From NCBI GenBank assembly GCA_021796385.1, contig JAJYXQ010000033.1:62001-126000 (forward strand): a stretch of DNA of 64,000 nt. The letters run 5' to 3'. The notes under the pieces were generated by a model, which made no database searches, was not told where the DNA came from, and saw only the letters and a list, made by a program, of their open reading frames with translations. Below are positions 57,918-64,000 of this stretch, piece by piece. Both the position numbers and the translations under genes were made by a program. This stretch comes from Thermoplasmata archaeon. Lineage in GTDB: Archaea; Thermoplasmatota; Thermoplasmata; Lutacidiplasmatales; UBA184. Numbering within the stretch: position 1 is the stretch's first letter; each line of letters starts with the position of its first letter.

Positions 57918-58777
57918 CGACGTTCCACCTCCTCTTCGGGCATACCCACTGTGGGAGAAAAGAGCACGGTATCGCCCCAGAACTCCCGTGCGACGTCAAA
58001 ATCGTCGACCGTAAGGGAGAGGACCACCCCCGAAAGACGTCGGTCCTCCGTGAGGGTACGGAGGATCTCCCAAGCGGTGCGTCCCTCGGCGACCCGGGTC
58101 ATGTCGATCTCCCCGTCGAACTTCTTCAGGATTTCCGTGAAGGGGAGCCCGGCCGGGGAAGAAACCGTGTAGGTCTGGCACCCGCGCTTCATGAGGAGCC
58201 ACGCCCCGAGGGCTCCCCGCCGGCCCTCCACCAGTGCGCCCACCCGACCGGCCACGCCGAGAGGGAACCCTCCCGGGCCCGGATGACGGTCCATGTACAC
58301 GTACGTCCTCGGGCCGCGGATCTCCACGGCGATCTCACGGTCCGGGTGGGTGAGGTCGACCTTGAGCCCTCGGCTCCCGTGGGCTGCGATCACATCGGCT
58401 CCGAGACGGACATCCACGTCATGGCTGGTGAAGGGGTGGGTCCCGGTCCGCCGCGCCCGGATGGCGAACCGGGAGCCGTCCGGGATCGCGCCGGCCAGGT
58501 CGACCACGAACCGGGACAGCTCGGAAAGGTCGGTCGGGAGGACCGTGGCCACGCTGACCGAGACCACCCCAAAGATGCGGCAGACGAGCGGGACGAGCTG
58601 TTCCGGGACCTCGGAATTCACATAGAGATGACCGTGGTCGTCCGTCACGGTCCCTTCCTGGCCCGCGTGGTAGAGTGCGCTCAGGATGTGTCCCTTGAGA
58701 CGGTGCTCGAACTCCCGACGGACGGCGGGCGACTTGAGCGCCAGCTCTCCGTAACGAACGAGCAGCGTCCGGGGCAT
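57887..58777 (-). CDS. ThiI homologue lacking the PP-loop motif
   Basis: 296 residues from the ATG at 58777, about 27 nt after the gaagctaaag box. The N-terminal NFLD and THUMP part is clear (LVRYGELALKSPAVRREFEHRL; EIRGPRTYVYMDRHPGPGGFP), and PLGVAGRVGAL aligns with the approach to the adenylation domain. Where ThiI has SGGIDSPVAAWLLMKRG this protein has VEGRRGALGAWLLMKRG, so the ATP-pyrophosphatase SGGxDS motif (residues 183-191) is gone while the flanks are kept. The chain is also shorter than the usual 380-400 residues. tRNA 4-thiouridylation by this protein is therefore unlikely; THUMP-mediated RNA binding may remain. It is first in the operon with the 62-residue ORF and ABC genes. Confidence 0.82.
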   Translation of the reverse strand: MPRTLLVRYGELALKSPAVRREFEHRLKGHILSALYHAGQEGTVTDDHGHLYVNSEVPEQLVPLVCRIFGVVSVSVATVLPTDLSELSRFVVDLAGAIPDGSRFAIRARRTGTHPFTSHDVDVRLGADVIAAHGSRGLKVDLTHPDREIAVEIRGPRTYVYMDRHPGPGGFPLGVAGRVGALVEGRRGALGAWLLMKRGCQTYTVSSPAGLPFTEILKKFDGEIDMTRVAEGRTAWEILRTLTEDRRLSGVVLSLTVDDFDVAREFWGDTVLFSPTVGMPEEEVERRWLEIEKLAR

Positions 58778-58800
58778 GGCCAGGGAGGAGGGCGCGGTGG

Positions 58801-58810
58801 CTTTAGCTTC
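58801..58810 (-). promoter_or_regulatory. TATA-like box of the ThiI-like gene
   Basis: The minus strand reads gaagctaaag, about 27 nt before the ATG at 58777, marking that ATG as start. Confidence 0.45.
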
Positions 58811-58926
58811 TTTCGACCATAGAAGCCGCCCGACCGTAAAAGTTCCCACAACGGTTTGGAACCTTCACGGCATTAGTCCCGAGGGAGCGAGAGTCATGAA
58901 ATAATCCCAGGGGTTGGCGATGATGG

Positions 58927-59322
58927 GTGGTCTCAGTGCCGGCGAAGAAGAACAATGGTGGACCGTGGGTGGGGAGCGTCGCCGTGATGGTTTCGGACCG
59001 AGAAAGGTCCAAACGCTGGTACACCGAGATGCTCGGCATGTCGGTCCTGATGGACGGAGACCACTGGGTCACTGTCGGAAGGAAAGGGAAGGGCGGGGCG
59101 ATCCATCTGTGCCTTGCGTCCGACGTCGGAGGTTTGCCGCTCGAGCCGGGCAACACGGGGATCTTGGTGCTCGTCGACGGGGACCTCAAGAAGGAGTGTG
59201 CGGCGCTCAAGAAGCGCGGGGTCGATTTCGTCCACGAACCGAAGAAGCAGCCATGGGGCTTGTGGGATGCGATGGTCCGCGACCCCGATGGGAACGAGCT
59301 CCTCCTGATGGAAGGGGACTGA
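58927..59322 (+). CDS. VOC-family (glyoxalase-like) protein
   Basis: 131 residues from a leaderless GTG at 58927, about 25 nt after gaaataatcc. One VOC unit of the beta-alpha-beta-beta-beta type is seen: VGSVAVMVSDRERSKRWYTEMLGMSV, GAIHLCLASDVGG, and WGLWDAMVRDPDGNELLLMEG with the terminal metal-ligand Glu. Such proteins include glyoxalases, dioxygenases and resistance proteins. The substrate is not inferable. Confidence 0.85.
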   Translation: MVSVPAKKNNGGPWVGSVAVMVSDRERSKRWYTEMLGMSVLMDGDHWVTVGRKGKGGAIHLCLASDVGGLPLEPGNTGILVLVDGDLKKECAALKKRGVDFVHEPKKQPWGLWDAMVRDPDGNELLLMEGD

Positions 59323-59561
59323 GCGCTCCCCCCCGGTGGCGTGGGATCTGGAACGGATCATTCCTTCCAAACCGCTGCTGGGTAATGTTGCAAGCCACGT
59401 CTATCCCTCGAGTGACGGCGCGCTCGGGTGTGTGGGAACGCGATGGAAAGGGGTGCGATCTGCCGTCACTTGACACCCTGCGCTTGTAGACATCCCCATC
59501 GACCGGTACCCGCCGATGTGAGGAGTACGGCTATCAACCTCTCCGTTCTCCCCCATTTCCG
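59323..59561. other. Intergenic stretch before argS
   Basis: About 240 nt. I see no tRNA-like or box C/D pair, and no coding frame that looks real. It holds the promoter of argS, though no strong TATA box stands out. Confidence 0.3.
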
Positions 59562-61403
59562 ATGGACCCACGTCAAGATCGGGCACCCACAGGAGACCCC
59601 TGGGCGGAGCTTAGGACCCGGGTTGCCTCCGAGGTTGCGTCCCGCCTCGGCGCCTTGGGGGCGACGGTGCGTCCCGCGGACCTCGAGCGCGAGATCGCTG
59701 CACCTCCGGAAGGGATGGGAGACCTGGCCGTTCCTCTGTTCCGTTATGCGAAACCCCTGAGGCGATCCCCCCAAGACCTCGCCTCGCTTCTCGCCGATGG
59801 ATTCCCGCTCGGGCGGGAACTCACAAGTGCCGCGTCGGCCGGGGGCTTCCTCAATCTCACCGCCTCGGTCCCCTGGCTCGCCGAAGCGACCTTCGCCCGC
59901 GTGTTTTCCGCGGGTGACAAGTACGGCCACGGGACCGCGGCCCGGGGCAAGGTCTGCGTGGAACATACGAGTGCCAACCCGACCGGGCAACTGCATGTGG
60001 GAAGGTCCCGCAACAGTCTGATCGGCGACACCTATGCACGGGTCCTGTCCGCCGCCGGATACTCGGTGGAGGTACAGTTCTATGTGGACGACATCGGGCG
60101 CCAAGCGGCGACCTTGGTGTGGATCTGGTCCAAACCGGGAGCGCAGTGGCCGGCGAGCGTGCGGGAAAAGAGCGGGGTCGACCCGGATCGGCCCCGGCCG
60201 GAAGGGATGAAACCGGACGAGTGGCGCGGCAAGCCGTACCCTTCGGCGTCCGAGGTCGTCAAGCAGGACCCCGAGGCCGCGCGGGAGGTCAGCGAGCTGA
60301 CCGCCCGGTTCGAGCGGGGGGAGATCCCTCCAGCCGAATACCGGAAGGTGCCGAAGGAGATCTTGGATGGTGTCCTCGCATCCCTCGCCCGGGTGGGGGT
60401 TCACTTCGATGAGTTCGTGTGGGAGTCCGATCTCATCCTCGATGGGTCCGTACGGGCGGCGGTGGACCGCCTCTCGCGGACTCCCCACGCCGTGCGGGAA
60501 GAAGGTGGGGCCCTCGCCTTTGACGCGAGTTCCTACGGTCTGCCGAAGGACCTCGCCCGCGTCATGATCACGCGGAGCGATGGCAGCGATCTCTACATCG
60601 CGCGGGATGTGGCCTACCATGCACGCAAGCTGGCGGGGTTCGACCGGGTGATCGACGTGATCGGGGAGGATCACAAGATGCACTTCCGTTCGCTTGTGGC
60701 GCTCCTTTCGGAGATGGGGTTCGAACACCGGCCCGAGGTGATGCACTACGCCTTCGTGAACCTGCCCGAGGGGAAGATGTCGACCCGGGCGGGCCGGGCG
60801 GTCCTCCTCGACGACATCCTGGACGAAGCGCGGGAGCGGGCCCGGAAGGAGGTTTCGCTCCGCCGGGAGGATTTCGCCCCGGAGGAGGTCGAACGGGTGG
60901 CCGAGAGCGTCGGCGCGGGGGCCGTCCGTTTCCATATCCTTGCCATCCAGCCCGACAAGCCCATCGTCTTCCGATGGGAAGAGGCCCTCTCCTTCACCGG
61001 GAAGAGCGGTCCGTTCGTCCAGTACTCCTTCGCCCGTGCCGCCAGTCTTTTGCGCAAGGCCGCGGAGTCAGGACAGGGGGACCTCTTGGCGGGGATCCTC
61101 CGGGGGGAAACCCGGTACCTTCCCATCCCCGACCCACCCGATCCACGCGAGGTCGAGCTCCTGAAGTCGCTCAGCCATCTTCCCGCGCTCGTGACGGCGG
61201 TCGCCGAGTCCGGGTCCGTGCACCTCCTTGCGCTCTATGCGCACGAGGTCTCGGAGCGGCTCAACACCTTCTACCAGTCCGTTCGCATTCTCGGAGGAGA
61301 GACGGGCTCGCTCGCCTTCCGCCTGGCGCTCGTGGCGGCGGCCCGCCAGGTGCTAAAGAACGTGCTCACCCTGATCGGGGTCGAGCCTCTCGACCGGATG
61401 TGA
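59562..61403 (+). CDS. argS: Arginyl-tRNA synthetase
   Basis: 613 residues. Class I synthetase with HIGH-equivalent QLHVGRSRNSLIGDTYARVL, preceded by EHTSANPTG. The KMSKS-equivalent is GKMSTRAG at about residue 406. The N-terminal Add-1 domain and the C-terminal all-helical DALR anticodon-binding domain (YSFARAASLLRKA; LYAHEVSERLNTFYQSVRIL) are complete. ATG at 59562. It is convergent with the TrmB-type regulator, 17 nt apart. Confidence 0.95.
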   Translation: MDPRQDRAPTGDPWAELRTRVASEVASRLGALGATVRPADLEREIAAPPEGMGDLAVPLFRYAKPLRRSPQDLASLLADGFPLGRELTSAASAGGFLNLTASVPWLAEATFARVFSAGDKYGHGTAARGKVCVEHTSANPTGQLHVGRSRNSLIGDTYARVLSAAGYSVEVQFYVDDIGRQAATLVWIWSKPGAQWPASVREKSGVDPDRPRPEGMKPDEWRGKPYPSASEVVKQDPEAAREVSELTARFERGEIPPAEYRKVPKEILDGVLASLARVGVHFDEFVWESDLILDGSVRAAVDRLSRTPHAVREEGGALAFDASSYGLPKDLARVMITRSDGSDLYIARDVAYHARKLAGFDRVIDVIGEDHKMHFRSLVALLSEMGFEHRPEVMHYAFVNLPEGKMSTRAGRAVLLDDILDEARERARKEVSLRREDFAPEEVERVAESVGAGAVRFHILAIQPDKPIVFRWEEALSFTGKSGPFVQYSFARAASLLRKAAESGQGDLLAGILRGETRYLPIPDPPDPREVELLKSLSHLPALVTAVAESGSVHLLALYAHEVSERLNTFYQSVRILGGETGSLAFRLALVAAARQVLKNVLTLIGVEPLDRM

Positions 61404-61420
61404 GCGGGGCTCGGGCTGCG

Positions 61421-62167
61421 TTACTTCTTGACGCCCTGCTCCATCACGATGTTGAGGAACTGCATGAGGTGCTGGGCGAGGATCGGATTGCCCGTGAACC
61501 CGCAGGCTTCGAGGCCGGGCGTGGCGAGGAGCGCCACGGAACCATCGGCCAGCACATCGGTCGCCAGGATGTTCCGGTGGGCGATGTGGTGCACGCCCTC
61601 GGGGATCTTCTGGGCGGGGGCGGTGATGAAGGTGACGTTCACCCCGCGTTTGACCGCGTTCCCGATCTTCTTGGAAAGCTCCTCCCGGATGGCGGAGACC
61701 TGAGGGGTCGTGAGAATGAAGCTCTCCGTGGACTGGTCCAGCATCTCGGAGATCTTCTCAAGGACCCGGTCGCGGCCGTAGAGAAGGTAGACCAGTTCCG
61801 GTTCCCCTTGTTTGGAGAAGGCCTCATGAAGACGGCCGAGCCGGTCGAAGACCTCATCGATCGTCGACTTGAGCTTGTTCGTCATCTCCTGGACGGGCTG
61901 GGGCTTGAAGATCGAGGGCTTCCCCCCTGTCGAGAATGCGTAGCCCTTCTGGCACAGCCCTTCCAGTACCTTGTAGGCGCTGGTCCGCGGGATGCCCGCC
62001 GCTTCCGCCAGCACGGCAGAGTCCCCGTACCCCTTGACGATGAGCGCCACGTAGAGGCGGGACTCGTACTGGGTGAGCCCGAGCTTCTCGAGCAAATCGA
62101 GAGCGACCCGGTAATCCTGTCCGACCTCCCCGCCCAAGGACGCCGTCACGTCATCCAAGCTCGACAT
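61421..62167 (-). CDS. TrmB-family transcriptional regulator
   Basis: 248 residues. N-terminal winged helix: LLEKLGLTQYESRLYVALIVKGYGDSAVLAEAAGIPRTSAYKVLEGL region, then GYAFSTGGKPSIFKPQP. A coiled-coil helix (VFDRLGRLHEAFSKQG) leads to a C-terminal domain of the phospholipase D-like fold seen in TrmB and related regulators (SFILTTPQVSAIREEL; VNVTFITAPAQ; ALLATPGLEACGFTGNP). TrmB family members respond to sugars or other small ligands. The target is unknown. Cgi121 lies 56 nt upstream. Confidence 0.88.
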   Translation of the reverse strand: MSSLDDVTASLGGEVGQDYRVALDLLEKLGLTQYESRLYVALIVKGYGDSAVLAEAAGIPRTSAYKVLEGLCQKGYAFSTGGKPSIFKPQPVQEMTNKLKSTIDEVFDRLGRLHEAFSKQGEPELVYLLYGRDRVLEKISEMLDQSTESFILTTPQVSAIREELSKKIGNAVKRGVNVTFITAPAQKIPEGVHHIAHRNILATDVLADGSVALLATPGLEACGFTGNPILAQHLMQFLNIVMEQGVKK

Positions 62168-62223
62168 GCTTCCCCGCCCACTGCGCGGAGGGTCTTAAAG
62201 GCGCCCGACGGGGCCCGGACGGG

Positions 62224-62790
62224 CTACCTGGGAAGGTCGACCATGGCCACATGCTCTAGGACAAGGTGCTCCCGAAGGGACGGTGGTGTACCCGCGATGA
62301 GCGAGGCTTCGATACCCAACCGCTGGAGAAGGTCCGGGGAGAGTACTTTCGGCATGGGGGGGGTCACTTCAACAAAGCCGATCCGTTCCAAGTCGGCGCT
62401 CAGGTCCATCGCCGGGGCGCTCACGAAGACGGCGACCTCGGTATCGGCCTGGAGCCCGACCCGGGCGAGGGCCCGCTCGAGCTGGTCGGCCCCCGAGAGG
62501 TAGATCGCAAGGACCGCCCCCGGGTCCCGGAGGCGAATCCGGCGCCCGTTCATCGCCCGTCGCATGTGAAGGTACGCGCTCTCGATGTGCCGAGGGCTGG
62601 CTGCCCCGCGCGCATCGAAGGCCTGGACCAACCGTCCCTTGGAATTCATCGTGCGGAGGAAGGAGAGTATGCCGGGAACATCCAAGGGCCCGGGTCCTTT
62701 CCATCGGGCCCACTCGATGCCGATATCGGGAACGTCCATGATGGAGGCGGCGTCGGAAGTCCGTTCTTGAGCGTGCGGATCCGGGCTCAC
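62224..62790 (-). CDS. cgi121: KEOPS complex subunit Cgi121
   Basis: 188 residues from GTG 62790, 5 nt after the beta-CASP stop; the ATG at 62739 would give 171. The core matches Cgi121/TPRKB: LVQAFDARGAASPRHIESAY, then LAIYLSGADQLERALARVGL and TEVAVFVSA. Cgi121 binds the CCA tail region of tRNA and helps KEOPS make N6-threonylcarbamoyladenosine at A37. The other KEOPS genes are not in the window. An additional 60 C-terminal residues (PPMPKVLSPDLLQRLGIE onward) extend beyond the usual end. Confidence 0.82.
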   Translation of the reverse strand: MSPDPHAQERTSDAASIMDVPDIGIEWARWKGPGPLDVPGILSFLRTMNSKGRLVQAFDARGAASPRHIESAYLHMRRAMNGRRIRLRDPGAVLAIYLSGADQLERALARVGLQADTEVAVFVSAPAMDLSADLERIGFVEVTPPMPKVLSPDLLQRLGIEASLIAGTPPSLREHLVLEHVAMVDLPR

Positions 62791-62795
62791 GCTCC

Positions 62796-64000
62796 CTACA
62801 CCTCGAGGGTTTCCGAGGTCTCGGGGGTGAAGACCTCGAACTCCCCTTCCAGGGCCTCTTTGAGCGTCCCCCGGTTGTCCCCGTGCATGAGCACGATCTT
62901 GCGGGGGCGGGCCTCGCGGGCTATCTCGACGAGCTCCTTGTGCCCGGCGTGGGAGGAGAAGTCGAACTTGCGCACCTGACAGGAGGGGCGCAGCTTCACT
63001 CCGCCCACCGTGAGCGTGCCCGTCTCCACCAGGGACCGGCCGTTCGATCCTTCGACCTGATATCCGGTGAGGAAGACGGCAGACTTCGGGTCCCGGGCCA
63101 CGGACCCGAGATAGTAGAGAGCGGGGCCACCGTCCAGCATCCCGCTGGGCGTCACCACCACGTCGGACTCGTGCGCGGCGTGGTACCGGTCCCGCATGCT
63201 TTCCACGATGTTCACCTCATCCAGAGCCGCCCGGAAGGCATGCGGGTCTCGCAGCCCCTGAAGGAACTTGAGATAGGCGTCGTTCACCTTCCGCGCCATG
63301 CCATCCACCCAGATGTCGAAACCGTGCCCGGCGAGGATCATGAGGATCTCCTGGGATCGGCCCATGGCAAAGGCCGGGATGACGACCCGTCCTCCGTTGT
63401 CCAGCACCTCTTCGACGGCGCGGACGAGCTCCCTCTCGGTCTCTGACCGGTCCGGGTGCTCCCGGCCGGCATACGTGCTTTCTAGGACGAGCACGTCGCA
63501 AGGCAACACCTTCGAGGGACCCACGAGATGGGACGCGATCCGCTGGACGTCGCCCGTGAAAAGGACATCCTTCGATCCTCGATAGAGGTACATGGTCGCC
63601 CCCGGGATGTGGCCGGCGGGGGTAAGCTCCACCTCGATCCCGTCGACCTTGAAGGTGCTGTGCGCTCCCTCCCCGTGCATGTGCGTGAGCAGGCGACGAA
63701 GGTCCTTGGGCGAGTACTGCGACGGGTAGCCTTCCAAGCGGGCCACCTTGAGCGCATCCTCGAGCATGATCTCGGAGACGCGTTTCGTGGTCTCGGTGGC
63801 GTAGACCTCGGTCCCCCCGCGCGGGATCACCGGCGCCATCCCGAGGTGATCGAGGTGGGCGTGCGTGAGGAAGGCCGCTCGGACGTTGGACGGGATGGGT
63901 AACGGGTACTCGGGCGGATCCGAGGGGGTGAGCCCGTAGTCGAAGAGCGTCTTGTGGTCCCCGTCGGTCAGGACCATCCCAAGGGAACCGATCTTGCTCG
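62796..64000 (-). CDS. Metallo-beta-lactamase/beta-CASP nuclease (N-terminus cut by window edge)
   Basis: About 401 residues visible; the 5' end lies beyond 64000 (SKIGSLG is read in frame before the first in-window Met at 63977). Metal motif THAHLDHLG, the His-containing TPAGHIPGATMYLYRG, GDVQRI, and ESTYAGREH. VVIPAFAMGRSQEILMIL, the beta-CASP motif B His region KFDFSSHAGHKEL and VLMHGDNRGTL complete the set. This is the YSH1/CPSF-like archaeal RNase family. Archaeal relatives are 5'-3' exonucleases or endonucleases in RNA turnover. No N-terminal KH domains are visible in this part. Co-directional with cgi121. Confidence 0.9.
   Translation of the reverse strand, partial: SKIGSLGMVLTDGDHKTLFDYGLTPSDPPEYPLPIPSNVRAAFLTHAHLDHLGMAPVIPRGGTEVYATETTKRVSEIMLEDALKVARLEGYPSQYSPKDLRRLLTHMHGEGAHSTFKVDGIEVELTPAGHIPGATMYLYRGSKDVLFTGDVQRIASHLVGPSKVLPCDVLVLESTYAGREHPDRSETERELVRAVEEVLDNGGRVVIPAFAMGRSQEILMILAGHGFDIWVDGMARKVNDAYLKFLQGLRDPHAFRAALDEVNIVESMRDRYHAAHESDVVVTPSGMLDGGPALYYLGSVARDPKSAVFLTGYQVEGSNGRSLVETGTLTVGGVKLRPSCQVRKFDFSSHAGHKELVEIAREARPRKIVLMHGDNRGTLKEALEGEFEVFTPETSETLEV

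Noticed and set aside
1-64000. CRISPR array, phage or plasmid genes, complete insertion sequences
   Set aside because: No regularly spaced direct repeats, no cas genes, integrases or capsid-like genes were seen; the only mobile-element trace is the TnpB relic.

Overview
The window looks like a stretch of a GC-rich archaeal chromosome, most likely from the Thermoplasmatota (an acid-tolerant soil or sediment lineage is my guess). The archaeal signs are an eno-rps2 pair with archaeal-type uS2, a Cgi121 (KEOPS) subunit, an XPD helicase with four Fe-S cysteines, a TrmB regulator, a beta-CASP nuclease, a tRNA without encoded CCA, and many genes whose start codon lies about 25-30 nt after a TATA-like box (leaderless transcripts). 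The secreted S53 (sedolisin) peptidase and large PKD and beta-propeller surface proteins fit an acidophilic heterotroph.

Layout. 0.1-2.6 kb: a methyltransferase, a zinc-ribbon protein, a 47-codon ORF, a decayed TnpB relic and a small membrane protein. 3.0-6.0 kb: a compact sulfur-transfer operon of cysteine synthase, a JAMM/MPN protease and a single polypeptide joining a ubiquitin-like sulfur carrier, an E1-like (MoeB/ThiF) enzyme and a rhodanese. 6-9.4 kb: an unknown protein, an ExxE membrane permease, and eno-rps2. 9.5-17.5 kb: a Pro-rich membrane protein, the S53 peptidase, a HIT-MEMO-P1 peptidase operon, then a three-gene proton-translocating transhydrogenase. 17.6-21.7 kb: a 1354-residue surface protein. 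21.9-30.6 kb: IDI, an orphan DNA methyltransferase, a GT4 glycosyltransferase, a ClC channel with CBS domains, XPD, and two heptose-pathway enzymes. 30.8-36.2 kb: two zinc-ribbon proteins, a CBS-ParB/SerK-like protein, a Nudix-like protein and an MFS transporter.

36.4-41.9 kb is a respiratory and export island: tatA, a degenerate Rieske-fold protein, tatC, a second TatA-like protein, a small membrane protein, a canonical Rieske protein, cytochrome b, and two small membrane proteins. 42-52 kb holds a 21-blade propeller/PKD surface protein, a zinc-ribbon membrane protein, heme o synthase, an RnfD-like membrane protein with two zinc ribbons, and a CuA-type cupredoxin fused to six PKD domains. 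52-64 kb holds tRNA-Pro(GGG), serA and a class V aminotransferase, an SDR, an ABC exporter, a ThiI homologue that has lost its PP-loop, a VOC protein, argS, TrmB, cgi121 and a beta-CASP nuclease cut by the window edge.

The parts connect. SerA, the class V aminotransferase and the SerK-like protein could supply O-phosphoserine to the CysM/Mec/Ubl-E1-Rhd sulfur-carrier operon. Tat, Rieske, cytochrome b, heme o synthase and the CuA protein point to a bc-type respiratory chain whose extracytoplasmic parts are exported folded. A recurring design is a cytosolic zinc ribbon next to a Pro-rich linker and a membrane segment. The best candidate for an undescribed system is the Ubl-E1-rhodanese fusion with its JAMM protease; the remodelled Rieske protein inside the tat operon, the CuA-PKD protein and the PP-loop-less ThiI follow.
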